Origin: a bacterium
GTDB lineage: Bacteria > Bacillota_I > Bacilli_A > RFN20 > DUOZ01
DNA length: 35,604 bases
NCBI GenBank assembly: GCA_012838555.1
Contig: DUOZ01000100.1
Span: 1 to 35,604, forward strand
Reading direction: 5' to 3'
The first letter of the stretch is position 1, and every line of letters begins with the position of its first letter. The notes under the pieces are model-generated. The model was not told the origin of the DNA. It was given only the letters and a program-made list of their open reading frames with translations, and did not search any database. A program made the position numbers and the translations under genes. This document shows positions 9,655-17,150 of the stretch, piece by piece.

Positions 9655-10514
9655 GATTGTTTACCCCCTTTATTTAAGGCAATTTCATCAGCTAAGGTTT
9701 TAACATCCTTAACTTTACCTAAATCAATATCTAAACCTTTTTCAATTAATTTATTCGCAAATGAAAAGACAGTTGGTAATTCTAAATTTAATTCTTTACA
9801 CAACTTAGTATTCTTAAAAATATTAAGCGGTGTATCATAGGCCTTAAGCATGCCTTCACTCATAACAATGACTAATTCACTATATCTTAAAACATAATCC
9901 ATATCATGAGTTACTAAAATAACCGTTATACCTTGTTTATTTAATCTTGAAAATAAATCCATCATTTCTCTAGCTCCACGAGGATCTAATCCTGCGGTAG
10001 GTTCATCTAAAATTAAAACTGATGGTTTCATTGCTAAAATACCCGCGATTGCCACTCTTCTTCTTTGACCTCCAGAAAGTTCAAATGGAGACCGACTTAA
10101 TAACTCTTCATCAATTCCAACAAGTTTTGCAGCATCTTTGACTAAAACATCAATTTCTTCACTTGTTTTACCAAAGTTTTTCGGACCAAAAGCAATATCT
10201 TTATAACAAGTTTCTTCAAAAAGCTGATATTCAGGGAATTGAAAGACAAGTCCAACTTTTGATCTTAATTTTTTAATTTGTTTTAATTTAGAATTAGGAA
10301 AAATTTTGTAATCTTCAACAAATACAGTTCCACTAGTAGGTAATAATAAAGCATTAATATGTTGAACTAAGGTTGATTTACCACTTCCTGTATGACCAAT
10401 AATCGCAGTAAAACTACCTTCTTTAATTTCACAATTTACATCTTTTAAAGCTTCAGTCTTAAATACCGTATTGGGTAAATAAGTGTAACTAACATTTTCA
10501 AACTTTATTGGCAT
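9651..10514 (-). CDS. ecfA2: ECF transporter ATPase EcfA2
   Basis: The second ATPase of the ECF module. It has Walker A GHTGSGKST, signature LSGGQRRR and Walker B LILDEPTAGLDP, with a C-terminal extension (~230-287) typical of EcfA proteins. It pairs with EcfA1 and drives EcfT. Its start lies inside the end of ecfA1 and its end overlaps the ecfT start, giving a compact coupled unit. Assignment as A2 rests on gene order and on the long loop around FPEYQLFEE. Confidence 0.93.
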   Translation of the reverse strand: MPIKFENVSYTYLPNTVFKTEALKDVNCEIKEGSFTAIIGHTGSGKSTLVQHINALLLPTSGTVFVEDYKIFPNSKLKQIKKLRSKVGLVFQFPEYQLFEETCYKDIAFGPKNFGKTSEEIDVLVKDAAKLVGIDEELLSRSPFELSGGQRRRVAIAGILAMKPSVLILDEPTAGLDPRGAREMMDLFSRLNKQGITVILVTHDMDYVLRYSELVIVMSEGMLKAYDTPLNIFKNTKLCKELNLELPTVFSFANKLIEKGLDIDLGKVKDVKTLADEIALNKGGKQS

Positions 10515-11329
10515 AATTCATTCACCAACATTTCTTCACTATTACAATTACTAACTTCTATTTCGTGTTTAGCTAGTTCATTTCTTAATTTATAAACAAA
10601 AGGAATATCTAAATCAATCGCTATTAACTTTTCTTCTTGCAAGAATATATCATTACTATTACCTTGATAATAGATTTCACCTTGATTTAAAACAATAATT
10701 TCATCCGCACCTAAGGCTTCTTCGACATCATGAGTAATTGAAATTACCGTTAATTCTGGATATAATTCCCTCATTTTGCGTGTTAACTCAATGATTTCTT
10801 TTTTACCTTTAGGATCTAACATGGATGTCGCTTCATCTAAAATGACAATTTTAGGTGTCATTGCTAAAACTCCAGCGATGGCAACTCTTTGTTTTTGACC
10901 ACCCGAAAGGAGGGTAGGTTCTTTATCTAAATAATCTTCCATACCTACCTTTTTAGCGTATTCATTAATAATATCATCCATCTTAATTTGAGGGACACAT
11001 CTATTTTCTAAACCAAAAGCAATATCATCTCTAACAGTCGCTCCAATAAATTGATTATCAGGGTTTTGAAAGACAACTCCAATTTTTGAACGAATCTCTC
11101 TTAAATTTTCTTCATTTAAGATAAGACCATCAACAATAATTTCTCCACTTTGTGAAGGCAATAATCCAATGATGAGTTTAGCTAATGTTGATTTACCACT
11201 ACCATTATGACCTAAAATCGCCGTATAACTTCCCCTTTTAATACATAAAGAGATATTTTTTAAAACTTCATCGTTTTCTTCATAAGAGAAAAATAAATCT
11301 TTTATTTCAATAATCATTTCACTCATCAT
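10505..11329 (-). CDS. ecfA1: ECF transporter ATPase EcfA1
   Basis: First gene of the long minus-strand operon. It has Walker A GHNGSGKST, Q-loop FQNPDNQF, signature LSGGQKQR and Walker B IVILDEATSMLDP. FQNPDNQ is characteristic of EcfA1-type ATPases. Two ATGs are adjacent (MM); an AGGAGGC ribosome site (11333-11338) serves either. Forms the EcfA1-EcfA2 heterodimer. Confidence 0.94.
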   Translation of the reverse strand: MMSEMIIEIKDLFFSYEENDEVLKNISLCIKRGSYTAILGHNGSGKSTLAKLIIGLLPSQSGEIIVDGLILNEENLREIRSKIGVVFQNPDNQFIGATVRDDIAFGLENRCVPQIKMDDIINEYAKKVGMEDYLDKEPTLLSGGQKQRVAIAGVLAMTPKIVILDEATSMLDPKGKKEIIELTRKMRELYPELTVISITHDVEEALGADEIIVLNQGEIYYQGNSNDIFLQEEKLIAIDLDIPFVYKLRNELAKHEIEVSNCNSEEMLVNELCQ

Positions 11330-11353
11330 ATTGCCTCCTTACACAACTACTTT

Positions 11354-11381
11354 ATTTTACTATAAAGAAATTAACTGTCAA
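11354..11381 (-). promoter_or_regulatory. Promoter of the ecfA1 operon
   Basis: A consensus TTGACA -35 (11376-11381) and a TAAAAT -10 (11354-11359) with 16 bp between them lie about 25-50 bp ahead of the ecfA1 start. No operator or riboswitch-like structure was seen, so constitutive expression is likely. Confidence 0.75.
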
Positions 11382-11496
11382 TTAATCTCATCAATATTTT
11401 CACCTGCATAACAATTAATATTATAACTTATACCATCCTTAATTTAAACAATTATAATTGTATGACTTTTCTGTATCATTAATAAAACTTAATCAA

Positions 11497-11519
11497 TAAA
11501 AAAATCCTCACTAGGAGGA
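11497..11519 (-). terminator. Terminator after the cwlD-like gene
   Basis: On the minus strand TCCTC-CTAGT-GAGGA is followed by seven T residues, directly after the amidase stop codon. The 5-bp stem is short, but the T run is long. It separates the amidase operon from the ecfA1 promoter. Confidence 0.7.
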
Positions 11520-11522
11520 ACA

Positions 11523-12224
11523 TTAACTTAGCTCTAGATAATTTATAATTCCTTTAATTATTTTATTAACTAAAGTATATTGATAATTTTCATTAGTTAA
11601 CTTTTTACGATCTTGATAATTACTAATAAAACCACATTCAACAATAACACCAGGATAAATTGAATTATTCGTTAAATAATAATCACCACTTTTAGCTACC
11701 TTATTTTTCTTATTTAAATCATTTAATGAATCTTGTAAACAATTGGCTAACAGCTTACCTTTTTCATTTCTTCTATTATAAAAAACCTGAGCACCACTTA
11801 CATTAGGATTAGGAAAATAGTTTAAATGAATACTTACAAATAAATCTGGACTCGTTGAATTAATATAACTAACTCTTTTTCTCATATCTTCATCTTTTCT
11901 GTTTCTAGCATAAAAACTAGCTAAATCATAATCACCATTCCTGCTAATATAAGCAATCGCACCAAATTCAACTAACTTTTCATATAATTTCTTTGCAACA
12001 CTTAAATTAATCTCATCTTCTAAAATTTCTTCCCAAGATGTTCCGTTATCATGACCACCATGACCTGGATCAACAAAAATGACTTTTCCATTTAAAAGAT
12101 AATAAGAATCATTATTAACATTAGCATTTAAATAATACCGATTAAAAGAAATAATAATAGCGAGTAATGTAACTACTACAACTGTAGGATAAGTTAAAAC
12201 TGATAATATTTTTTGTTTATTCAT
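11523..12224 (-). CDS. cwlD: N-acetylmuramoyl-L-alanine amidase, CwlD-like
   Basis: A zinc amidase (Amidase_3) that cuts the bond between MurNAc and the peptide stem. One membrane anchor (~10-28) is followed by the catalytic domain with zinc ligands in VDPGHGG (H55), LEDEIN (E69) and SIHLN (H133), and the catalytic Glu in VECGFISN (E196). All key residues are present. At 233 aa it matches the spore-cortex amidase CwlD of Bacillus (237 aa), and the RKDEDMRKRV segment resembles CwlD. In Bacillus cwlD lies just after rplM-rpsI, and that neighbourhood is echoed here. The ORF-track start is a TTG; GGGTGATTTT places the start at the ATG at 12224. A vegetative amidase is also possible, since no other sporulation gene is in view. 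Confidence 0.85.
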   Translation of the reverse strand: MNKQKILSVLTYPTVVVVTLLAIIISFNRYYLNANVNNDSYYLLNGKVIFVDPGHGGHDNGTSWEEILEDEINLSVAKKLYEKLVEFGAIAYISRNGDYDLASFYARNRKDEDMRKRVSYINSTSPDLFVSIHLNYFPNPNVSGAQVFYNRRNEKGKLLANCLQDSLNDLNKKNKVAKSGDYYLTNNSIYPGVIVECGFISNYQDRKKLTNENYQYTLVNKIIKGIINYLELS

Positions 12225-12228
12225 AAAA

Positions 12229-12717
12229 TCACCCAAGAACTTTAATACTAACTAGATTACTAAATTGTTCTAAATTAATTAACATTTCATTATCATAAAA
12301 AGAATAAGTAACTAAGGCTTGCGAAAAAGTTTGATTACTCGAGGAAGGAAATACCTTACACATGAAAACAATATTAATTGTTTCATATGTTGCTAAAGAG
12401 CCTATATAAATACCATTGCGCAAATCACCTTTTTTATAAAGTCGTTTATTAACATAAACCGAGGTGATAATTGGGATTAAATTTTCAGAAAAATTAAAGA
12501 AGACTTTGGTGTTAACTAAAGCTTTTCTTCCTAGATTATGAATATTTAAATTAAAAGTACAAGGTTCTCCTGCATAAGCACTATTTTTAAAACATTCATA
12601 ATCAACCATTAAATTATGACTAAGGAGTTCAACTTCAACATCATTAGAACTTATTTTCCTAATCTTATTAAAGTCCTTATACGTTACAATTGAACGATTT
12701 TTAACTAGTTTATCCAT
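12229..12717 (-). CDS. DUF11 repeat protein, single repeat, no signal peptide
   Basis: A 162-residue protein. Residues ~25-160 form one DUF11-type beta-sandwich repeat: NLNIHNLGRKALVNTKV near the start, a VNKRLYKKGD...GIYIGSL middle, and a closing VTYSFYDNE...SNLVSIKV strand. DUF11 repeats usually occur in long secreted wall proteins. Here there is no signal peptide, membrane helix or anchor, so the protein appears cytoplasmic unless exported by another route. It lies 4 bp before the amidase gene in the same operon and is divergent from a larger DUF11 gene. Function unknown; possibly a structural or assembly protein of the envelope. Confidence 0.75.
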   Translation of the reverse strand: MDKLVKNRSIVTYKDFNKIRKISSNDVEVELLSHNLMVDYECFKNSAYAGEPCTFNLNIHNLGRKALVNTKVFFNFSENLIPIITSVYVNKRLYKKGDLRNGIYIGSLATYETINIVFMCKVFPSSSNQTFSQALVTYSFYDNEMLINLEQFSNLVSIKVLG

Positions 12718-12729
12718 ATCGACACCTCT

Positions 12730-12789
12730 AATTAATGATATTAATTACCTAGATTAAAAATGTTAATAATTATTATCCTTATTTAATAT
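12730..12789. promoter_or_regulatory. Divergent promoter region of the DUF11 gene pair
   Basis: On the minus strand TTAACA (12761-12766) and TAATAT (12738-12743) are 17 bp apart and fit the one-repeat gene. On the plus strand a TAATAT (12784-12789) with a poor -35 serves the three-repeat gene. Two AT-rich inverted repeats lie here: AATTAAT-GAT-ATTAATT (12730-12746), covering the minus -10, and TAATAATTATTA (12764-12775), between the promoters. They could be operators for joint control, but in such AT-rich DNA chance is not excluded. Confidence 0.5.
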
Positions 12790-12811
12790 CATTTAATGAA
12801 GGAGTGAAACT

Positions 12812-13975
12812 ATGGAAGAAAAAAAGCAAATTATCGCTTCATGCGCCTATGCTAGGTATGACTATGAAATCAAAAGTAATGAAAAGAGCGAAAGTCACAC
12901 ACGGTCTAATAATATAGTCGTTGATATAATTTCTCCACAAATTGAATTAGTTAAAACGATTATAAGTCCAATTGAAGTTAACCAAGATTTTCTAACGTAT
13001 AAACTAGTCATTGAAAATGAAGGAAATATTGAAATAACTAATATTGAAGTTTCTAACCCACATAACGATAATTTACTATTTAAAAAAGGATCACTCACAA
13101 TTGATGGAAAATTAACTGATTTTGATATTTTTAAAGGTTTTAATATCTCTAAACTAAGACCTAAACAAAGATTAATTATTATTTATGATTCCATCATTAA
13201 AAAAGATACCCCTACTTATAAAGTACCTAATCTAACAACCTTAAAATATGATTATAAATTAAACGGGGCTCTTATAAGTGAAACAAAAGTATCTAATACT
13301 GTTTATGCTGATATTTTAGTAGAATTAATTACAATTAATAAGACATCAAATAAAAATGTCGCTTCATGTCAAGATTTAGTCACCATTACAACGATTATCC
13401 AAAACTTAGGAAACACTTCTTTAAAAGACATTCATGTTGAAGAATTTGGTAATAACAATTATGAAGTAGTTGAAAATTCTATATTTATAAACGGAATCCT
13501 TTCTAATCAAAAATCTCCAGATATAATTAACATTCCTTTAATTAAAGAAAATTCACAAGTGATTATTACTTATGATATAAGAACACCAAAACCACCACTT
13601 AAGGACGATGAAATTAACATTGAATCAATTTTAACTTATAAAAGTAATAATGAATTAAAATCTATAACATCAAATAAAGTAATTGTTAATATTAAATACG
13701 CTTACTTAGTCGTCACAAAAACAGTCGATAAATTAAAAGCTAGAAGTGGTGAACAATTAACGTATTTAATTGAAATTAAAAACCAAGGAAATGTTAAAGC
13801 ATCTAATATCTTCTTCAATGATATCATCGCAGAAGGGATGAAGTTTATTTATGGCACATTAAAAGTAAACGATGTAATTAAAGGAGATTTAAATCCCACG
13901 ATTGGTTTTTTCTTAGATGATATCGATGCAAGTGAAAGTGTTCTAATTAGTTATCAAGTAGATATTGTTATATAA
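12812..13975 (+). CDS. DUF11 repeat protein, three repeats, no signal peptide
   Basis: A 387-residue protein made almost entirely of DUF11-type repeats: ~40-155 (IELVKTI... to the next Val-rich strand), ~165-295 (VELITINKTS...) and ~300-387 (YLVVTKTVDKLKARSGEQ...). Each has the N-G-N (ENEGNIE, QNLGNTS, KNQGNVK) turn and a strand of the GSL-x-hydrophobic-DG or NSIFING type. The first ~38 residues look like the closing strands of a preceding repeat (CAYARYDYEIK...SNNIVVDI), so the protein begins in mid-repeat. GAAGGAG precedes the ATG well, so this is the real start. No signal peptide or anchor. Probably works with the divergent single-repeat protein; function unknown. Confidence 0.75.
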   Translation: MEEKKQIIASCAYARYDYEIKSNEKSESHTRSNNIVVDIISPQIELVKTIISPIEVNQDFLTYKLVIENEGNIEITNIEVSNPHNDNLLFKKGSLTIDGKLTDFDIFKGFNISKLRPKQRLIIIYDSIIKKDTPTYKVPNLTTLKYDYKLNGALISETKVSNTVYADILVELITINKTSNKNVASCQDLVTITTIIQNLGNTSLKDIHVEEFGNNNYEVVENSIFINGILSNQKSPDIINIPLIKENSQVIITYDIRTPKPPLKDDEINIESILTYKSNNELKSITSNKVIVNIKYAYLVVTKTVDKLKARSGEQLTYLIEIKNQGNVKASNIFFNDIIAEGMKFIYGTLKVNDVIKGDLNPTIGFFLDDIDASESVLISYQVDIVI

Positions 13976-13978
13976 AAG

Positions 13979-14007
13979 AAAAACGCCAGAGTAATCTGAC
14001 GTTTTTT
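13979..14007. terminator. Bidirectional terminator between DUF11 gene and rpsI
   Basis: AAACGCCAGA-GTAA-TCTGACGTTTTTT forms a hairpin with one C-A mismatch, with A and T runs on its two sides. It can end transcription of the plus-strand DUF11 gene and of the minus-strand rplM-rpsI message. Confidence 0.8.
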
Positions 14008-14017
14008 AATAAGCTTC

Positions 14018-14425
14018 CTAACGTTTTGAGAATTGAGGAGCACGACGAGCGCCTTTAAGACCGTATTTCTTACGTTCTTTAGCTCTAGGGTCTCTAGTTA
14101 ACATACCAGCTTTTTTAAGAACTGGACGATAATCTAAACTAGCTTCATTTAAAGCACGAGCAATACCTAAACGGATTGCACCAGCTTGTCCTGTGAATCC
14201 TCCACCTGAAACATTAACACGGACATCAAAAGCTGCTTCTGTTTGAGTCAATGTAAGAGGCTGTTTTAAGTCCATTACTAGTGTCTCATAAGGCATATAA
14301 TCATTAACATCACGGCCATTAACGGTAATTTTACCAGTACCCGGAGTTAAAATGACACGAGCAGTAGATCTCTTACGGCGTCCAAGACCTCTATATTGAA
14401 CTATTGTTTTCTTTCTTGCTGCCAT
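14018..14425 (-). CDS. rpsI: 30S ribosomal protein S9
   Basis: The small-subunit protein S9, whose basic tail reaches the P site. It has the family-typical [14 protein letters not shown] start, [19 protein letters not shown] centre and the C-terminal tail APQFSKR. The ORF track extends to a GTG, but AGGAGGT is correctly spaced for the ATG at 14425. 135 residues is normal. Directly follows rplM, the universal pairing. Confidence 0.98.
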   Translation of the reverse strand: MAARKKTIVQYRGLGRRKRSTARVILTPGTGKITVNGRDVNDYMPYETLVMDLKQPLTLTQTEAAFDVRVNVSGGGFTGQAGAIRLGIARALNEASLDYRPVLKKAGMLTRDPRAKERKKYGLKGARRAPQFSKR

Positions 14426-14438
14426 TTTCACTTACCTC

Positions 14439-14879
14439 CTACTCAATATCAAGCACTTGTGGATTTTGTGCTGCATGTTTATGTTCATTACCTTCATAAA
14501 CAAAAAGTTTTTTATAAATTTTTCTTCCAAGTCTTCCTTTAGGTAACATACCCCAAACGACTCTTTCAATTAACTCAATTGGATATCTATCAATCATTGT
14601 TCTTGCTGAACGTTGTCTTAAACCACCTAAATAGCCAGAAACATTATAATACATTTTTTGGTCTAATTTGTTATTTCCATTTAAAACAACTTCCTTAGCA
14701 TTAATAATGATTACATAATCACCGCAATCAAGATGAGGAGTATAGAATGGTTTATTTTTACCGATTAAAATTTGTGACACTTGTGAAGCAAGACGTCCTA
14801 AAGTTTTTCCTTTAGCGTCAATTACATACCATTTACGTTCGATTTGATCAGGTTTGATCATAGTTGTTTGACGTTGCAT
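14439..14879 (-). CDS. rplM: 50S ribosomal protein L13
   Basis: The large-subunit assembly protein L13. Motifs KWYVIDAKGKTLGRLASQ, PFYTPHLDCGDYVIIINA and WGMLPKGRLGRK are diagnostic. 146 residues is normal. A strong AAGGAGGAAAA site precedes the ATG at 14879. First gene of the rplM-rpsI pair, expressed from its own promoter and leader, with possible read-through from typA-smr because no terminator separates them. Confidence 0.98.
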   Translation of the reverse strand: MQRQTTMIKPDQIERKWYVIDAKGKTLGRLASQVSQILIGKNKPFYTPHLDCGDYVIIINAKEVVLNGNNKLDQKMYYNVSGYLGGLRQRSARTMIDRYPIELIERVVWGMLPKGRLGRKIYKKLFVYEGNEHKHAAQNPQVLDIE

Positions 14880-14941
14880 AATTTTCCTCCTTACTACATT
14901 GTAGTTGTACCGGGGCTACAATAATAGCAATAGTGCCGACT
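14880..14941 (-). promoter_or_regulatory. Candidate L13 (rplM) 5' leader RNA
   Basis: Between the promoter and the L13 ribosome site the minus strand reads a GTCGGCAC segment and then a stem ATTGTAG...CTACAAT with an 11-base loop containing CCCCGGTA, ending just before TAGTAAGGAGG. The GC-rich loop stands out in this AT-rich genome, and position and structure fit the Firmicutes L13 autoregulatory leader. Under that model L13 would bind and repress its own message. I have not matched it to the covariance model. Confidence 0.6.
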
Positions 14942-14946
14942 TATAT

Positions 14947-14973
14947 ATTATAACTTATAATATAAAATGTCAA
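14947..14973 (-). promoter_or_regulatory. rplM-rpsI promoter
   Basis: TTGACA (14968-14973) and TATAAT (14947-14952), both perfect hexamers on the minus strand. The spacing of 15 bp is a little short, although the surrounding TA repeats allow a shifted -10 with 17 bp. Confidence 0.7.
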
Positions 14974-15004
14974 TCATTTTTGCTCTTATCTACATGTATT
15001 TTCT

Positions 15005-15283
15005 TTAATAATCATAATCTTCTTCTTGAAAGTGTAACTCAATAATTGTGACACCTTTATTTAATAAATCTGGTCTAACATTTCTTACATAAGGAGAATT
15101 AATGATTTCATCACTTTCTCTAATCGCTGTTTTAATTGCATCTCCTTTATTATAACCATGAATAACTCTAACTTCAAAGTCATAATTAAAGTAGGCTCTT
15201 TCGATTGCATATAAAATTCTAGTGATAGCTTTTTCAACACTTAATCCATGAACATTAATTTCTTGAATCTTTGTTTTTTGCAT
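15005..15283 (-). CDS. Small stand-alone Smr-domain protein
   Basis: Almost the whole protein is an Smr (MutS2 C-terminal-like) domain: INVHGLSVEKA near the start is the LDLHG-type motif and VIHGYNKGDAIKTAIR is the HGxG-type motif followed by its helix. Smr domains of MutS2 have been linked to nicking of branched DNA and to mRNA cleavage at collided ribosomes. The ORF track starts at 15310, but GAAAGGAAA is placed well for the ATG at 15283 (MQKTKIQE, 92 aa). That start still overlaps the end of typA by 29 bp. The C-terminus is acidic (EEDYDY). Association with the translation GTPase TypA may point to a ribosome-linked role. Confidence 0.8.
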   Translation of the reverse strand: MQKTKIQEINVHGLSVEKAITRILYAIERAYFNYDFEVRVIHGYNKGDAIKTAIRESDEIINSPYVRNVRPDLLNKGVTIIELHFQEEDYDY

Positions 15284-17090
15284 TTTCGTGTCGTTTCCTT
15301 TCATTAGCATTTAATATTTTCTTTCTTAAACGAAATGTTTTAGGAGTTATTTCCACTAATTCATCGCTATTAATATAATCAAGTGCACTTTCTAAAGTAA
15401 ATAAGCGTGGTTTCCTTAAGACAACCGTATGGTCTTTAGAAGCTGAACGCATATTTGTTAATTGTTTAGTTTGACAAGGATTTACTGTTAAATCAGTATC
15501 ATAACTATTCTCTCCCACAATCATACCTTCATATACCATTGTTCCAGGTGTAATAAACATCACACCTCGATCTTCGATTTTTTCTAAAGCATAAGCAGTA
15601 GATTGACCGTTAGCCATCGAAATAAGCACACCATTAACTCTTTCACCATAACTAACTCCTTTATAAGGACGGTACTCTTTAAATGTATGAGCGATAATAC
15701 CGTATCCTTTCGTTAATGTTAAAAAATCTGAGACAAAACCAATTAAACCCCTTGAAGGAATGATATATTCAGCGCGAACTTGATTTTCAAAGTTAATCAT
15801 ATTCACTAATTCTGCACCTCTAGGTCCTAAAGCTTCCATAACTCCACCTAGAGATTCTTCAGGTGTTTCAATAAATAAAGACTCATATGGCTCACATTTA
15901 ACACCATCAATTTCTTTTATAATTACTTCTGGCTTTGAAACTTGAAGTTCAAAACCTTCTCGGCGCATATTTTCGATTAAAATAGAAAGATGAAGTTCTC
16001 CTCGACCAGAAACAATCCAAGATTCACTATTAGCAATTCTTTCTACTTTTAAACTAACATCTCTTTGCGTTTCTTTAAATAATCTCTCTTCTATTTTTCT
16101 TGCAGTCAATAAATCGCCATCAAGTCCTGCAAATGGAGAATTATTAGTATAAAAGGTCATTTGCATCGTTGGTTCATCAATATGAAGTTTAGGTAGAGGT
16201 AAATGAACATTTTCTTGATTAATTGTTTCACCGACATTAATATCATCTAAACCAGCAATAGCAATAATATCACCAGCATAAGCTTCTTCAATTTCAATTC
16301 TCTTTAATCCTAAATATCCATACAATTTTTGAATCCTAAACTTTTTAATTGTACCATCTAACCTAATACAATCAACCATTTGACCAACTCTTATTTTACC
16401 TTTAGCTATCCTACCAATCCCAATTCTTCCGACATAGTCATTGTAATCAAGTAAAGCAGGTTGAAATTGTAATGGTGATTCTATATCTATATCAGGAGAA
16501 GGAATTTCTTTAATAATAGTTTCAAAAACCGGATCCATTCCTTCTTTTTGAGTACTTACATCACTTGAATAACTAGAAGTTCCATGTAAAGCCGAAACAT
16601 AAAGAACAGGAAAATCTAACAAGTCATCACTAGCACCTAGATTAATAAATAATTCTAATGTTTCATCTACAGCTTTTTCAATATTAGCATTAGGTCGATC
16701 GACTTTATTAACTATAACGATAGGACGTAATTTAGCCTCTAGTGCCTTTTTTAAGACAAATCTTGTTTGAGGCATGGTTCCTTCATAAGCATCAACTACT
16801 AATAAAACCCCATCAACCATATGCATGATTCTTTCAACTTCACCACTAAAATCAGCATGTCCTGGAGTATCTAAAATATTTATTCGATAATCCTTATAAT
16901 TAATCGCAGTTGTTTTTGCTAATATTGTTATTCCTCGTTCTTTTTCAATCGCATTTGAATCCATTACTCGATCAGCAACTTCTTCATTTTCTCTAAAAGT
17001 TCCTGATTTTTTAAGCAACTGGTCAACCAAAGTTGTTTTTCCATGATCAACATGGGCAATAATTGCGACGTTTCTAATTTTTCTTTCCAT
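15255..17090 (-). CDS. typA: Ribosome-associated translational GTPase TypA/BipA
   Basis: A 611-residue EF-G-like GTPase that helps ribosome assembly and stress or cold adaptation. G1 AHVDHGKTT, the TVEERGIT-like switch (KERGITI), G3 DTPGHADF and G4 NKVDR are all present. The central domains carry GRGELHLSILIENMRREG, and the C-terminal domain has LIGFVSDFLTLTKG and MANGQSTAYALE, diagnostic for TypA. AGAAGGTG supports the ATG at 17090. It ends inside the following smr gene. Confidence 0.97.
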   Translation of the reverse strand: MERKIRNVAIIAHVDHGKTTLVDQLLKKSGTFRENEEVADRVMDSNAIEKERGITILAKTTAINYKDYRINILDTPGHADFSGEVERIMHMVDGVLLVVDAYEGTMPQTRFVLKKALEAKLRPIVIVNKVDRPNANIEKAVDETLELFINLGASDDLLDFPVLYVSALHGTSSYSSDVSTQKEGMDPVFETIIKEIPSPDIDIESPLQFQPALLDYNDYVGRIGIGRIAKGKIRVGQMVDCIRLDGTIKKFRIQKLYGYLGLKRIEIEEAYAGDIIAIAGLDDINVGETINQENVHLPLPKLHIDEPTMQMTFYTNNSPFAGLDGDLLTARKIEERLFKETQRDVSLKVERIANSESWIVSGRGELHLSILIENMRREGFELQVSKPEVIIKEIDGVKCEPYESLFIETPEESLGGVMEALGPRGAELVNMINFENQVRAEYIIPSRGLIGFVSDFLTLTKGYGIIAHTFKEYRPYKGVSYGERVNGVLISMANGQSTAYALEKIEDRGVMFITPGTMVYEGMIVGENSYDTDLTVNPCQTKQLTNMRSASKDHTVVLRKPRLFTLESALDYINSDELVEITPKTFRLRKKILNANERKRHENAKNKDSRN

Positions 17091-17115
17091 TTTAACACCT
17101 TCTTATAACTTGGTA

Positions 17116-17121
17116 ATTATA
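17116..17121 (-). promoter_or_regulatory. Possible typA promoter -10 element
   Basis: A TATAAT box sits 26-31 bp ahead of typA on the minus strand, inside a TTGGT...ACCAA inverted repeat. The -35 is poor (TTTTAT-like). It may be a weak internal promoter; typA could also be read from the trhP genes, since no terminator is seen between them. Confidence 0.4.
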
Positions 17122-17150
17122 ACACCAAATTATTTAGAATAAAAACTTTT

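Noticed and set aside
12895-13098. Minus-strand 67-aa ORF
   Set aside because: Antisense inside the three-repeat DUF11 gene, no ribosome site.
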